Assembly (NCBI RefSeq): GCF_004355225.1
Contig: NZ_CP037933.1
Span: 2,480,001-2,544,000 of the forward strand
Direction of reading: 5' to 3'
Source of the DNA: Flavobacterium nackdongense
GTDB taxonomy: Bacteria; Bacteroidota; Bacteroidia; Flavobacteriales; Flavobacteriaceae
Length of the DNA stretch: 64,000 bases
Positions 1-7,999 of the stretch are shown in pieces. The notes under the pieces are model-generated. The model ran no database searches. It worked only from the letters and a program-made list of their open reading frames with translations, and had not been told where the DNA came from. The stretch's first letter is position 1. Every line of letters starts with the position of its first letter. The position numbers and the translations under genes were made by a program.

Positions 1-41
1 ACTAAAAGTAACATTCCAATTAGTCGAGTAGAATTTTTCAT
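1..41 (-). CDS. Partial 5' end of a secreted or membrane protein
   Basis: An ATG on the minus strand at 41-39 opens a frame that runs off the window start. The 13 visible codons read MKNSTRLIGMLLL, a positively charged start followed by a hydrophobic run, as in a signal peptide. Nothing more of the protein is visible, so no function can be given. It lies downstream of another minus-strand gene with a signal peptide. Confidence 0.35.
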   Translation of the reverse strand, partial: MKNSTRLIGMLLL

Positions 42-195
42 GGGTTCATATTTATATTTAACATTCTTTCTTGAAGCAGGTATAATTATTTTGCCTGTGT
101 TTTTTAAAATTTACATTTAAGTTGAGATGAAAAAACAGCCTATTAAGCTGTAGCAGATATTCAAAGTCAGTTTACGAACTCGAATGATTCATTCG

Positions 196-651
196 CTATT
201 CATTCGCTTCGCCGATCTCATACCAAGACTTCAATGTACTTTCATAAAATAAAATAGCGGTTATGAGATTATTTTTATCCGAATACGGCATTATTTTGGT
301 CTGAAATTCAACCGTTTGTTTGAGAAAATCTTCGATAGCTGCTTCTTGATTTTCAAAGTTTTTTTTGTTTTGTGAATCCATCGGAATGCCCACATCGGCC
401 ATAGTAACGCCAAATCTTTTGACTAAAGCGATGTACGGCAATACTTTCACAAGAACCTTCATACGTTCCGTGTACAACTCTATTAATTGTCCTTTGTTTA
501 GTTCTTTTAATTCTTTAAGATCATAATATTTTTTAATATTTGCAGATCTACTTAAAATGCTTTGCGGCGCATTTGAATTTTTATTTTGAGCGCTAATGCA
601 ACAAAACATCATCGTCAAAAAAACACTAAAAATTAAACTTTTTCTTTTCAT
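196..651 (-). CDS. Secreted hypothetical protein, 151 aa
   Basis: The N-terminus is a typical Sec signal peptide: MKRK, then a hydrophobic run, ending near ISAQN at about residue 23. The mature part is about 130 residues, helix-rich and charged, with no motif I recognise. It could be a small periplasmic protein. The segment upstream (652-1252) is long and gene-free, so it is probably transcribed alone or with the partial gene downstream. Function unknown. Confidence 0.75.
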   Translation of the reverse strand: MKRKSLIFSVFLTMMFCCISAQNKNSNAPQSILSRSANIKKYYDLKELKELNKGQLIELYTERMKVLVKVLPYIALVKRFGVTMADVGIPMDSQNKKNFENQEAAIEDFLKQTVEFQTKIMPYSDKNNLITAILFYESTLKSWYEIGEANE

Positions 652-1252
652 ATTGTAATAGTTATTAATTTTACTAGATCAGCAGTACTTGCCTCGCTTG
701 TCCCCAAAACCTCGGGTTGCATATCATCATCGCTTTTAGCAGCCAATTATCGGTTGTGTTCATTTCAAAATTGAGCGCTGCATAATGTTAACAAAAACAA
801 ATTTATAGTATTTATTACTAAATTGATAAAAAAATGATAAAATTTAACTAAAAGGATTACAAAAAAATATAATTTAAGTATTTTATCGTTTTTTTTATAT
901 ATTTTGTCGATTATTTTGTTTTTTGATTTTGTAAGAATTGGAAATAACACCACCTAAATATCTCCTAAATTGATTCATTTTTATAAAATTTCACCAAAAC
1001 ATCTATAAAAAACTACAATAATTTTATATAATTTTCGTTGCCTATCATTTTTTTGTATTTCATCGTATAAATTTGACTTTTATCGATATTTACTAAAATC
1101 CATAAAAAAATCAAACCCTTTTTCTAGATAATAATAATCTACAATTCAATGCGGTACATGCTCCAACTAGACGAAGTAAATAACGCATTTTAGTAGAAAG
1201 AGATAACTAGAATGCTATGCTGTATTGCCACTTTTTATGCTATATTTGCCTT
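652..1252. other. Gene-free AT-rich stretch upstream of holB
   Basis: About 600 bases separate the divergent secreted-protein gene and holB. The stretch is extremely A/T-rich, especially 780-1140. A 62-codon open frame on the minus strand (765-953) is low-complexity F/I/L/N/K and shows no coding signature. Apart from the holB promoter at its right end I see no gene, tRNA or strong hairpin. Confidence 0.6.
1241..1248 (+). promoter_or_regulatory. TAnnTTTG -7 promoter box of holB
   Basis: TATATTTG matches the Bacteroidetes -7 consensus TAnnTTTG and lies only four bases before the holB ATG at 1253. Transcription would begin at or almost at the start codon, so the mRNA is probably leaderless. The box also overlaps the longer in-frame start at 1217, which argues against that start. 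Confidence 0.6.
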
Positions 1253-2401
1253 ATGCAGTTTTCAGAAATTTTAGGACAGGAACATATAAAAAATCACTTG
1301 ACACGAAGTGCCAATTTGGGTAGAATTCCTCATGCACAATTATTTGTAGGACCAGAAGGATGTGGCACTTTGCCATTGGCAATCGCTTATGCGCAATACA
1401 TTTTGTGTCAAAATCAGGATGGAGAAAATTCAGGTTCAAATGAATCTTGCAATCTCAAATTCCAAAAAATTGCCCATCCCGATTTGCATTTTGTGTATCC
1501 AACGGTCAGTACCGAAGATGTCAAAACCAAACCCAAAAGCCTTGATTTCATTGGAGATTGGCGACAATTTGTACTCCACAATCCTTATGGGGGTTTGTTC
1601 GATTGGTATTCGGTTTTGGGGGTTCAAAACAAACAAGGCGAAATAAGAGTTGATGATGCTCAGGAAATTCTAAAATCACTTTCTTTAAAATCCTACGAAG
1701 GCGGCTATAAAATCATGATCGTTTGGATGGCAGATAAAATGAACATTGCAGCCTCCAATAAGCTGTTGAAATTACTTGAGGAACCACCCGAAAAAACAGT
1801 TTTCATTTTAATCACCGAAAATGAGGAAGATATTATTCAAACCATACGTTCGCGTTGTCAGGTGTTGCAATTCAATGGCTTGAGCGAAAAAGTCATCGCC
1901 GATGCCTTGGTTTCTCGAGAAAATATCGAGACCAAATTGGCTACAAAAATAGCGCATCAAGCGCAAGGAAATTACAACAAGGCTTTGCATTTGCTCAAAG
2001 ATGATAGCGAAGAATTCCCTTTCGAACAATGGTTTGTCGTTTGGGTTCGTGCGGCGTTCAAGGCCAAAGGAAATCCCGCTGTTATTGCTGATTTAATTCA
2101 ATGGAGTGAACAAATTGCCGCTTTGGGAAGAGAAACCCAAAAGAAATTTCTTCACTATTGTATTGATATTTTCCGTCAGGCCTTGCTGCTTAATTATGAA
2201 ACGCCAAGTTTGGTTTATATGGAGCCTACGGTCCCAAATTTTACAATAGCCAAATTTGCTCCATTTGTCAACGGTAATAATATCAACGACATATTTAACG
2301 AATTATCCGATGCGATGTATCACATTGAACGCAACGGTAATGCCAAAATAATCCTGACCGATTTATCCATCAAACTCACGCGTTTAATACACAAAAAATA
2401 A
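1253..2401 (+). CDS. holB: DNA polymerase III subunit delta'
   Basis: This is the clamp-loader delta' subunit, a AAA+-type protein that helps load the sliding clamp on DNA. It begins MQFSEILGQEHIKNHL, the usual start of the family. The P-loop region near residue 33 reads GPEGCGTL, so the catalytic Lys is missing, as expected for delta', which does not hydrolyse ATP. The SRC motif is present (IRSRCQVL). The ATG at 1253 is preferred over 1217 because a promoter box lies between them. The protein is then 382 aa. A DoxX-like gene follows 4 bases later, so the two are probably co-transcribed. Confidence 0.9.
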   Translation: MQFSEILGQEHIKNHLTRSANLGRIPHAQLFVGPEGCGTLPLAIAYAQYILCQNQDGENSGSNESCNLKFQKIAHPDLHFVYPTVSTEDVKTKPKSLDFIGDWRQFVLHNPYGGLFDWYSVLGVQNKQGEIRVDDAQEILKSLSLKSYEGGYKIMIVWMADKMNIAASNKLLKLLEEPPEKTVFILITENEEDIIQTIRSRCQVLQFNGLSEKVIADALVSRENIETKLATKIAHQAQGNYNKALHLLKDDSEEFPFEQWFVVWVRAAFKAKGNPAVIADLIQWSEQIAALGRETQKKFLHYCIDIFRQALLLNYETPSLVYMEPTVPNFTIAKFAPFVNGNNINDIFNELSDAMYHIERNGNAKIILTDLSIKLTRLIHKK

Positions 2402-2405
2402 GTTT

Positions 2406-2789
2406 ATGAGCAATGCCGCTTCCATTTTGCTTTTGGCTTTTTTAGCCATTACTTTTATTCAATCCGGTTATGACAAATTGTTTTATTGGAAAGATAATTT
2501 GGATTTTTTGAAAGAACACTTTGCCAAAACACGTCTCAAAAACGTCGTGGCTCTTGCCCTGGGGCACATTTTGGTGCTGGAATTGATTTCTGGCATTTTG
2601 TGCGTGGTAGGCTGTATCGAATTATTCGTCAGCAACGGACGAACTTTTGGATTATATGGCGCTGTTTTTTCGAGTATTACTTTGCTGATGTTGCTTTTCG
2701 GACAGCGATTGGCTAAAGATTATGATGGAGCCAGAACGATTGTAATCTATTTTATTCCAGCCATAATAGCGGTTCTATTGTTCAGTTAG
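2406..2789 (+). CDS. DoxX-like integral membrane protein
   Basis: This 127-aa protein has about four hydrophobic segments (residues 3-20, 45-68, 78-97, 108-126) and the layout of the DoxX/MauE-like family of small inner-membrane proteins. The family has been linked to redox or quinone-related membrane functions, but the role here is unknown. It starts 4 bases after the holB stop, which suggests a shared transcript rather than a shared function. Confidence 0.7.
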   Translation: MSNAASILLLAFLAITFIQSGYDKLFYWKDNLDFLKEHFAKTRLKNVVALALGHILVLELISGILCVVGCIELFVSNGRTFGLYGAVFSSITLLMLLFGQRLAKDYDGARTIVIYFIPAIIAVLLFS

Positions 2790-3014
2790 AAAAAGGCAAT
2801 TTCAATACTTGTGGCAAAAAAAATATAGGTCTCTAATTTGTCACTGCTTCGTCAGTTCGGGCGAAGCTCTCAAGACCGCAGGAATCGCAACAAAATCAAG
2901 CCACTATCTGAGATTCCAACGGAATAACAAAAAACAAGAAAAATTCAGTAGTAATAAGAATAAAAATTTTGCGCCTTTGTGCCTTTGCGGTGCAATAACT
3001 TTATAAAACGAATT
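2790..3014. repeat. Intergenic stretch built of degenerate interspersed repeats
   Basis: This 225-bp gap holds GC-richer pieces unlike the AT-rich surroundings, such as TTCGGGCGAAGCTCTCAAG near 2857 and GCCTTTGTGCCTTTGCGG near 2975. A similar CACAAAG-rich piece occurs at 48673-48735. They look like fragments of interspersed repeats. A 65-codon frame at 2809 is a translation of this material and is not taken as a gene. Confidence 0.4.
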
Positions 3015-3524
3015 ATGATTTCTAAACACCCTTCAGAGTCTTTGACTGTATTGACTGACTTGGTTTTGCCAAGCGAAACGAATCCGTTGAACAACCTTTT
3101 TGGCGGCGAATTATTGGCTCGTATGGATCGAGCTGCAAGTATTGCCGCAGGCCGACATTCTCGTAGAATTTCCGTTACCGTTTCGGTAAATCATGTCGCT
3201 TTCAACAAAGCTATTCCCCTGGGAAGCGTGGTCATTATTGAGGCCAAAGTCTCTCGGGCTTTCAACACTTCGATGGAAATTTACCTCGATGTTTGGATTG
3301 AAGAAAAAAAATCTGGTGAAAGAATTAAGTCCAATGAAGCCATTTATACTTTTGTAGCCGTTGACGAAACCGGAAAACCAATTGAAGTTCCGCAGATTGT
3401 TCCGGTAACCAAACTAGAAAAAAATCGCTACGATGACGCTTTGAGAAGAAAACAATTGAGTCTAGTCTTAGCGGGAAAATTGAATCCTCACGATGCTACC
3501 GAATTGAAGGCGTTGTTTGTTTAG
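3015..3524 (+). CDS. Acyl-CoA thioesterase, hotdog fold
   Basis: It is a cytosolic hotdog-fold thioesterase predicted to hydrolyse acyl-CoA to free acid and CoA. The sequence matches the acyl-CoA hydrolase type (YciA/BFIT-like): residues 20-40 read NPLNNLFGGELLARMDRAA with the conserved N..GG.LL..MD pattern, followed by SVNHVAFNKAIPLGSVV. The ATG at 3015 gives 169 aa and starts at the conserved region; the upstream extension to 2979 encodes repeat sequence. Its last 20 codons are repeated at 4272-4331 beyond the HigBA module. Confidence 0.85.
   Translation: MISKHPSESLTVLTDLVLPSETNPLNNLFGGELLARMDRAASIAAGRHSRRISVTVSVNHVAFNKAIPLGSVVIIEAKVSRAFNTSMEIYLDVWIEEKKSGERIKSNEAIYTFVAVDETGKPIEVPQIVPVTKLEKNRYDDALRRKQLSLVLAGKLNPHDATELKALFV
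3465..3524 (+). repeat. Direct repeat, copy 1: 3' end of thioesterase gene
   Basis: The last 20 codons of the thioesterase gene, including its stop. They recur, in the same orientation and still in frame, at 4272-4331. Both encode KLNPHDATELKALFV at the end, with differences mainly at third codon positions and TAG versus TAA as stop. The two copies bracket the HigBA module. Confidence 0.9.
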
Positions 3525-3603
3525 AACAAACTATTTTTAAGGACTTTCTTAATATTTGAAAAAAATAAACAATAAACACATTCTTTTTTGTTCCACAATT
3601 AGT

Positions 3604-3611
3604 TAACTTTG
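3604..3611 (+). promoter_or_regulatory. TAnnTTTG -7 promoter box of the first HigBA module
   Basis: TAACTTTG lies four bases before the toxin ATG at 3616, the same spacing as in the holB promoter. The toxin-antitoxin mRNA is therefore likely to have no leader. Confidence 0.6.
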
Positions 3612-3615
3612 CCTA

Positions 3616-3954
3616 ATGGAAAAAATTAGGAAAATTCATTTTTACAAAAACTACTTCGAAGATTTCTTTGAAAAGCAAACCGAAAAAGCGAAAAATAAAA
3701 TTGATGAAGTCCTTTTTTTAATTACTGTAATTGAAAGAGTTCCAAGAAAATTCCTGAAACACATAGAAGGAACTAATGGACTTTATGAAGTTAGAGTAGA
3801 ACTAGGCAACAATATTTATAGAATATTTTGCTGTTTTGACGAAGGACGCTTGGTGGTATTATTTAATGGTTTTCAAAAGAAAACGCAAAAGACACCAAAA
3901 TCTGAAATTGACAAAGCAGAGAAATTAAAAACGGAATATTTTAATGAAAAATAA
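3616..3954 (+). CDS. HigB-type toxin, Gp49-like RelE superfamily
   Basis: At 112 aa it has the core of the phage-derived Gp49-like/HigB toxin family (RelE fold): a charged helical N-terminus, [39 protein letters not shown], and a basic C-terminal helix. Known members cut mRNA, usually on the ribosome, and are held inactive by the antitoxin. The next gene overlaps by 11 bases and encodes an XRE-type antitoxin, giving the toxin-first order typical of HigBA. The module sits between two copies of the thioesterase 3' end. Confidence 0.85.
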   Translation: MEKIRKIHFYKNYFEDFFEKQTEKAKNKIDEVLFLITVIERVPRKFLKHIEGTNGLYEVRVELGNNIYRIFCCFDEGRLVVLFNGFQKKTQKTPKSEIDKAEKLKTEYFNEK

Positions 3955-4258
3955 AATGGAAACAAAGATAAAAAACACCACAACATTCGAAGAACATTTG
4001 GACAGGCGTTATGGAGAAGTTGGCTCTATAAAACGTGCCGAGTTTGAAATTAAAGCAAAAGCATTTTCAATTGGCGAAATGATTAAAGAAGAAAGGCTTC
4101 TAGCTAATCTGACTCAAGAACAGCTTGCAGAAAAAACGGGAACCAAAAAAAGTTTCATATCCAGAATTGAAAACGGACATAGCGATATCCAACTATCAAC
4201 ACTATACAAACTTTTAGAAATTGGACTTGGAAAAAAAGTGAATTTTTCTTTTAAATAG
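3944..4258 (+). CDS. HigA-type antitoxin, XRE helix-turn-helix
   Basis: The 104-aa protein has a helix-turn-helix of the XRE/Cro type at about residues 42-95 ([24 protein letters not shown], then [24 protein letters not shown]). It should neutralise the upstream toxin and repress the shared promoter. The start overlaps the end of the toxin gene; a second ATG at 3956, just after the toxin stop, is also possible. The stop lies 13 bases before the duplicated thioesterase fragment. Confidence 0.85.
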   Translation: MKNKMETKIKNTTTFEEHLDRRYGEVGSIKRAEFEIKAKAFSIGEMIKEERLLANLTQEQLAEKTGTKKSFISRIENGHSDIQLSTLYKLLEIGLGKKVNFSFK

Positions 4259-4271
4259 AATTCAACTTTTT

Positions 4272-4331
4272 GTCCTGGTAAGAAAATTAAATCCACACGA
4301 TGCTACCGAATTGAAGGCGTTGTTTGTTTAA
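4272..4331 (+). pseudogene. Direct repeat, copy 2: remnant of a thioesterase 3' end
   Basis: Twenty codons ending in TAA that match the C-terminus of the upstream thioesterase (VLVRKLNPHDATELKALFV against VLAGKLNPHDATELKALFV). Differences are mostly synonymous, such as TTG/TTA and CCT/CCA. The remnant has no start and follows directly on the antitoxin stop. It looks like the tail of an orthologous gene from another strain rather than a fresh duplication. The homology can be followed weakly a few codons further upstream (CAA CTT). Confidence 0.85.
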
Positions 4332-4346
4332 AAACATACTTATACA

Positions 4347-4985
4347 ATGGAAGAAAAAGAATTTGTTTTCAAACGAAGTTTTACTGACGGCAAACTAAGA
4401 CGGTTAATTTTTAATGAGAAAAACTTCAGTTTTGAAGACAAGGATTTCGGAAATAAGTTGTTTACATTTTTTGAAAAAGAAGAAATAACCGATTATAGGT
4501 TTGGCATTCGTTGGATTCGATTTGAATTTACTTATGGAAGAGAATATCAAATATTTGTTCGAAATAAAGAAAACAAGGTTATAAAAATTAGTTTCAAATC
4601 GTATTTTGGTAGAAAAAAGAATATTCTTCATAAGCTTTATAGTGATATTCTAACCGAATTATGGAATTATTATTTTGAAGATATTGTTAATGATTTCATT
4701 GACAAGCATCTCAACGATGAGGAATTTTCAATTGGCGATGTTTTAGTTAAAAAAAACGGGGTTGAACTAAATGTAAGTGGTGTTTTCAATCAAAAAAAAA
4801 TCGCAATTCCGTGGGATAAAATTCGAACAAGAGCTTACAATTCTTATTTTTCAATCTATTCAATTGACAATCCTTCTGATATAAATAGGGGTTATAGCTA
4901 TAAAGAAGATTGGAATACAAATGTTTTACACAGTGTGATAAGAACATTATTAAAACACAAAAACATAGAAATATACGAATTATAA
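4347..4985 (+). CDS. Hypothetical protein, 212 aa
   Basis: I do not recognise the family. There is no signal peptide or membrane segment, and the protein is rich in aromatic and charged residues. Residues 10-90 look like beta strands, followed by a helical stretch (LHKLYSDILTELWNYYFEDIVNDFI) and a second beta part containing IPWDKIRTRAYNSYFSIYS, which recalls membrane-sensor or PH-like domains. It lies between two toxin-antitoxin modules in an accessory block and may be strain-specific cargo. Confidence 0.6.
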   Translation: MEEKEFVFKRSFTDGKLRRLIFNEKNFSFEDKDFGNKLFTFFEKEEITDYRFGIRWIRFEFTYGREYQIFVRNKENKVIKISFKSYFGRKKNILHKLYSDILTELWNYYFEDIVNDFIDKHLNDEEFSIGDVLVKKNGVELNVSGVFNQKKIAIPWDKIRTRAYNSYFSIYSIDNPSDINRGYSYKEDWNTNVLHSVIRTLLKHKNIEIYEL

Positions 4986-5037
4986 CTGGTCCAATTGTTA
5001 CATATTTGAACACTATAGTTATTCAAAAAAATAATTA

Positions 5038-5066
5038 AAAAAGTTCTAATTATTTTAGAACTTTTT
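5038..5066. promoter_or_regulatory. Perfect 12-bp inverted repeat next to the HigBA-2 promoter
   Basis: AAAAAGTTCTAA (5038-5049) and TTAGAACTTTTT (5055-5066) are perfect reverse complements with a 5-base spacer. The right arm ends one base before the TACCTTTG box, so the palindrome covers the -33 region. An operator for the XRE antitoxin is the most likely reading. It could also serve as a terminator for the gene ending at 4985. Confidence 0.6.
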
Positions 5067-5067
5067 G

Positions 5068-5075
5068 TACCTTTG
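5068..5075 (+). promoter_or_regulatory. TAnnTTTG -7 promoter box of the second HigBA module
   Basis: TACCTTTG fits the TAnnTTTG consensus, 20 bases upstream of the toxin ATG at 5096 and directly next to a perfect inverted repeat. Confidence 0.55.
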
Positions 5076-5095
5076 TTTTTAGCATTTAGATTTTA

Positions 5096-5440
5096 ATGGA
5101 AATTGTCGGCAAGAAAATTTTAGAAAAACTCAAAAGAAAAAACAAGGGAAATATTCCTTTAATCGCTTCTATTGAAAATCTAATCAAAGTCTTGGAAGAA
5201 AACGAATTCACCAACCAATCCGATATTTTCAAGATAAGACCCGACGCTGATTGTGTGCATAGTGATGGATTTTATTTTTTTGACATCAACATTCATCGAA
5301 CATTGCTGTTGATAGAATTTGAAGAAAACGGTGAAGCAACAATTGTTTGGGCCGGTTCGCACGACGAATACGAAAAAACATTTCGAAACAACAAAAACAC
5401 CATCAAAAAATGGTTGAAAGAAAGAGAATGGATCAATTAA
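5096..5440 (+). CDS. HigB-family mRNA interferase toxin
   Basis: This 114-aa protein resembles the HigB toxin family of RelE-like ribonucleases. It begins MEIVGKKILEKL, continues with a helical region, and carries the family-typical strands DIFKIRPDADCVHSDGFYFFDI, HRTLLLIEF and TIVWAGSHDEYEK (the counterpart of the usual FVGTHAEYDK). It is of a different subfamily from the toxin at 3616. The downstream gene, 11 bases later, encodes a helix-turn-helix partner, so the pair is a second toxin-antitoxin module. Confidence 0.8.
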   Translation: MEIVGKKILEKLKRKNKGNIPLIASIENLIKVLEENEFTNQSDIFKIRPDADCVHSDGFYFFDINIHRTLLLIEFEENGEATIVWAGSHDEYEKTFRNNKNTIKKWLKEREWIN

Positions 5441-5451
5441 TTTAGACAATT

Positions 5452-6006
5452 ATGAAAACACAATCCTACCAAAAAATACTTCAAAAAGGGTTTATTTCCA
5501 ACGAATTAGAACTAGAGCAAGCGCTTATAATAGAAAGAAAATTACGGGTATTATCCAAAGAAAACCCAGAATTGGCCCAAAGCAGAACGCAACTTCGTGC
5601 GATAATTAAAGAATACGAAAAAGTCATTTGGAATAAGGACTCCAAAATAACAGACAAAAAAATTCAAGAAAGTGACGCCGCCGAATTAATCGCCGAACAG
5701 GAAAGACAATTTTTGGCAAACAGAAAAAAAATTATAAAATCAAAACTGACTGAACTGGGTATCAATCAACAAGATTTAGGACAAATTTTAGGACATAGTA
5801 AATCGTATATTTCAGAATTAATCAACGGAATCAATCCTTTTAACCTCAAAGATTTAATCATAATTCACAAATTATTCGGCATAAAATTAGAAGATTTAAT
5901 CCTTACAACCATTCCACAAAAAGAGAGTGAAAAAATTAAATCATCGATTTTAAAAATTAACAAGCCTAAATTAATATTAGGAAAAAAAGATTTGGTTTTG
6001 GTTTAA
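5452..6006 (+). CDS. HigA-like antitoxin with C-terminal helix-turn-helix
   Basis: The 184-aa protein has a helical N-terminal region (residues 1-85, likely toxin-binding) and an XRE helix-turn-helix at about 90-145 (KSKLTELGINQQDLGQILGHSKSYISELINGINPFNLKDLIIIHKLFGI). A short basic tail follows, ending KPKLILGKKDLVLV. Antitoxins of HigB-family toxins in Bacteroidetes often have this longer form. It should bind the palindrome at 5038-5066. recA follows 74 bases later but is probably transcribed separately. Confidence 0.8.
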   Translation: MKTQSYQKILQKGFISNELELEQALIIERKLRVLSKENPELAQSRTQLRAIIKEYEKVIWNKDSKITDKKIQESDAAELIAEQERQFLANRKKIIKSKLTELGINQQDLGQILGHSKSYISELINGINPFNLKDLIIIHKLFGIKLEDLILTTIPQKESEKIKSSILKINKPKLILGKKDLVLV

Positions 6007-6080
6007 CATTAGTCCTTGCCACTTCCAAAAAAAGAAGTATTTTTACAAAAAGATAAGCACAAAATTAAATACGAGAAACG

Positions 6081-7085
6081 ATGAGTTCAGAAAAAGAAGC
6101 CAAATTAAAAGCCCTACAACTTACACTTGACAAACTAGATAAAACATACGGAAAAGGTACCGTAATGAAAATGGGCGACAAAGCCATCGAAGAAGTGGAA
6201 ACTATTTCTTCAGGATCTTTGGGAATCGATTTAGCCCTTGGAGTAGGCGGCTATCCAAAAGGAAGAATCATCGAAATATACGGTCCAGAATCTTCGGGAA
6301 AAACGACTTTGACTTTGCACGCCATTGCCGAAGCTCAAAAAGCCGGAGGAATTGCCGCTTTCATAGATGCTGAACACGCTTTCGATAGAAATTATGCTGA
6401 AAAATTAGGCGTTGACATCGAAAATTTAATCATATCACAACCAGACAACGGGGAACAAGCTTTGGAAATTGCCGAAAACTTGATTCGTTCTGGAGCAATT
6501 GATATTGTCGTGATTGACTCGGTGGCTGCTTTGACACCAAAAAGTGAAATCGAAGGCGAAATGGGAGATTCTAAAATGGGCCTTCACGCTCGTTTGATGT
6601 CACAAGCCTTGAGAAAACTGACAGGAACCATCAGCAAAACACATTGTACCGTTTTCTTCATCAATCAGTTGAGAGAGAAAATTGGCGTAATGTTCGGGAA
6701 TCCTGAAACAACTACGGGTGGAAATGCCTTGAAGTTTTACGCTTCGGTACGATTGGATATTCGTCGTTCGACACAAATCAAAGATGGTGAAAATGTTCTT
6801 GGAAACAGAACCAAAGTGAAAGTGGTGAAAAACAAAGTCGCTCCACCTTTTAAAGTTGCGGAATTTGATATTATGTATGGCGAAGGAATTTCGAAAACAG
6901 GTGAAATCTTAGATTTGGCCGTTGAATTTGAAATCATCAAAAAAGCGGGTTCTTGGTTCAGTTATGGTGACACCAAATTAGGACAAGGTCGCGATGCGGT
7001 AAAAGCCTTAATCAAAGACAATCCAGAATTAGCCGATGAATTAGAAGAAAAAATCAAGGCTAAGATCAAAGAAAATAATGCTTAA
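6081..7085 (+). CDS. recA: Recombinase A
   Basis: RecA is the ATP-dependent strand-exchange protein of homologous recombination and the DNA-damage response. At 334 aa it has the usual length. Visible motifs are the Walker [10 protein letters not shown] at residues 68-76, the EHAFD loop near 100, a Walker B strand ([12 protein letters not shown]), the loop-2 region around [30 protein letters not shown], and an acidic/basic C-terminus. I see no clear LexA-type operator upstream. It marks the end of the toxin-antitoxin block. Confidence 0.98.
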   Translation: MSSEKEAKLKALQLTLDKLDKTYGKGTVMKMGDKAIEEVETISSGSLGIDLALGVGGYPKGRIIEIYGPESSGKTTLTLHAIAEAQKAGGIAAFIDAEHAFDRNYAEKLGVDIENLIISQPDNGEQALEIAENLIRSGAIDIVVIDSVAALTPKSEIEGEMGDSKMGLHARLMSQALRKLTGTISKTHCTVFFINQLREKIGVMFGNPETTTGGNALKFYASVRLDIRRSTQIKDGENVLGNRTKVKVVKNKVAPPFKVAEFDIMYGEGISKTGEILDLAVEFEIIKKAGSWFSYGDTKLGQGRDAVKALIKDNPELADELEEKIKAKIKENNA

Positions 7086-7123
7086 AATTAGAAAAGATTT
7101 CGCCGCGGTGAACTCTTTTTTTT

Positions 7124-7870
7124 TTACGTTTCCTTCTGAAAAACCAATAATTGTTTGTGGATTATTTGCCAAGATTGTTCTTTTAAGTCATTCTTATCGA
7201 CCAATGTTTTTCCTTCCGTTTCGATAAAGGAATGTACTTTTACTCTCATTAAACCGGGGCTTCCGCTAAAAAAATTAAAAGAAAATCGTTCCTTGTTATC
7301 GCCAAAAGTCATCGGAACAATGGGCAATTGATGTTCGATGGCCAATCGGAAAGCTCCGTCTTTGAATGGATCCAAAACCGTATGCTTATTATCTGTTACG
7401 CCACCTTCGGGAAAAATACAAATACTGAGTCCTTGAAGAATTCGTTTTTGAGCCCTTTCGAAAACGCCGTGTTTGCTTTTGGAATTGGATCGATCCACCA
7501 AAATACAAGTACGTTTGTAGAAAAACCCGAAAATGGGAATTTTAACTAATTCCATTTTACCCACAAAAACAAAAGGCTTTCTAACCGTAGCGAGCATCAA
7601 CATAATGTCGGTCATCGAAGTGTGGTTGGCAATGAGCATATAACTTGTGTCTTTTTCCAATTCCTGTTCTCGTTCAATTTTGTAATAAAATCCCATGCCA
7701 AAAAGAATAATTCTTGCCCAAATTCGCGCCATTTTGAAGAAGTAGGGATAGCCGCTTTCGGTCAAAATGGACAAGACTAAAAAAGGAAACATCACCAAAA
7801 TAGGAATCGCCATCAAGACATAAAACCAAATCCGCCACAGTATCCAAAAAATAATTTTTATTCCTCTCAT
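7124..7870 (-). CDS. plsC: 1-acyl-sn-glycerol-3-phosphate acyltransferase
   Basis: This membrane-associated acyltransferase converts lysophosphatidic acid to phosphatidic acid in phospholipid synthesis. The 248-aa sequence has an N-terminal hydrophobic region (residues 5-60), the catalytic H-x4-D motif in NHTSMTD near residue 83, KMELVKIPIFGF for the glycerol-phosphate site, and the IFPEGGVTDN motif (the EGTRS equivalent). It is convergent with recA across a 38-bp gap. Confidence 0.88.
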   Translation of the reverse strand: MRGIKIIFWILWRIWFYVLMAIPILVMFPFLVLSILTESGYPYFFKMARIWARIILFGMGFYYKIEREQELEKDTSYMLIANHTSMTDIMLMLATVRKPFVFVGKMELVKIPIFGFFYKRTCILVDRSNSKSKHGVFERAQKRILQGLSICIFPEGGVTDNKHTVLDPFKDGAFRLAIEHQLPIVPMTFGDNKERFSFNFFSGSPGLMRVKVHSFIETEGKTLVDKNDLKEQSWQIIHKQLLVFQKET

Positions 7871-7999
7871 AGTGCCAAAAGTAAGAAAAACTGTTTAGGT
7901 CTAACGAAAAAGGGTGTAAAGTTTTTCTCGAAGTTTCCGATAGCTAACACAAAAAAACACGACTAAACCTGTCTTTTGAGTGTTTATAAACTATAGTTT

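Noticed and set aside
765..953. 62-codon open frame in the AT-rich gap before holB
   Set aside because: Low-complexity F/I/L/N/K composition, no promoter or motif; expected by chance in such AT-rich DNA.
2809..3006. 65-codon frame between the DoxX-like and thioesterase genes
   Set aside because: It is a translation of interspersed-repeat fragments and has no domain signal.
3525..4331. Integrase-type genomic island at the thioesterase 3' end
   Set aside because: No integrase or excisionase is present, and the repeat copies differ at many third codon positions, which does not fit an att core made by site-specific recombination.
7086..7123. Terminator between recA and plsC
   Set aside because: TTCGCCGCGGTGAA is only imperfectly palindromic; a T run follows, but pairing is too weak to call.
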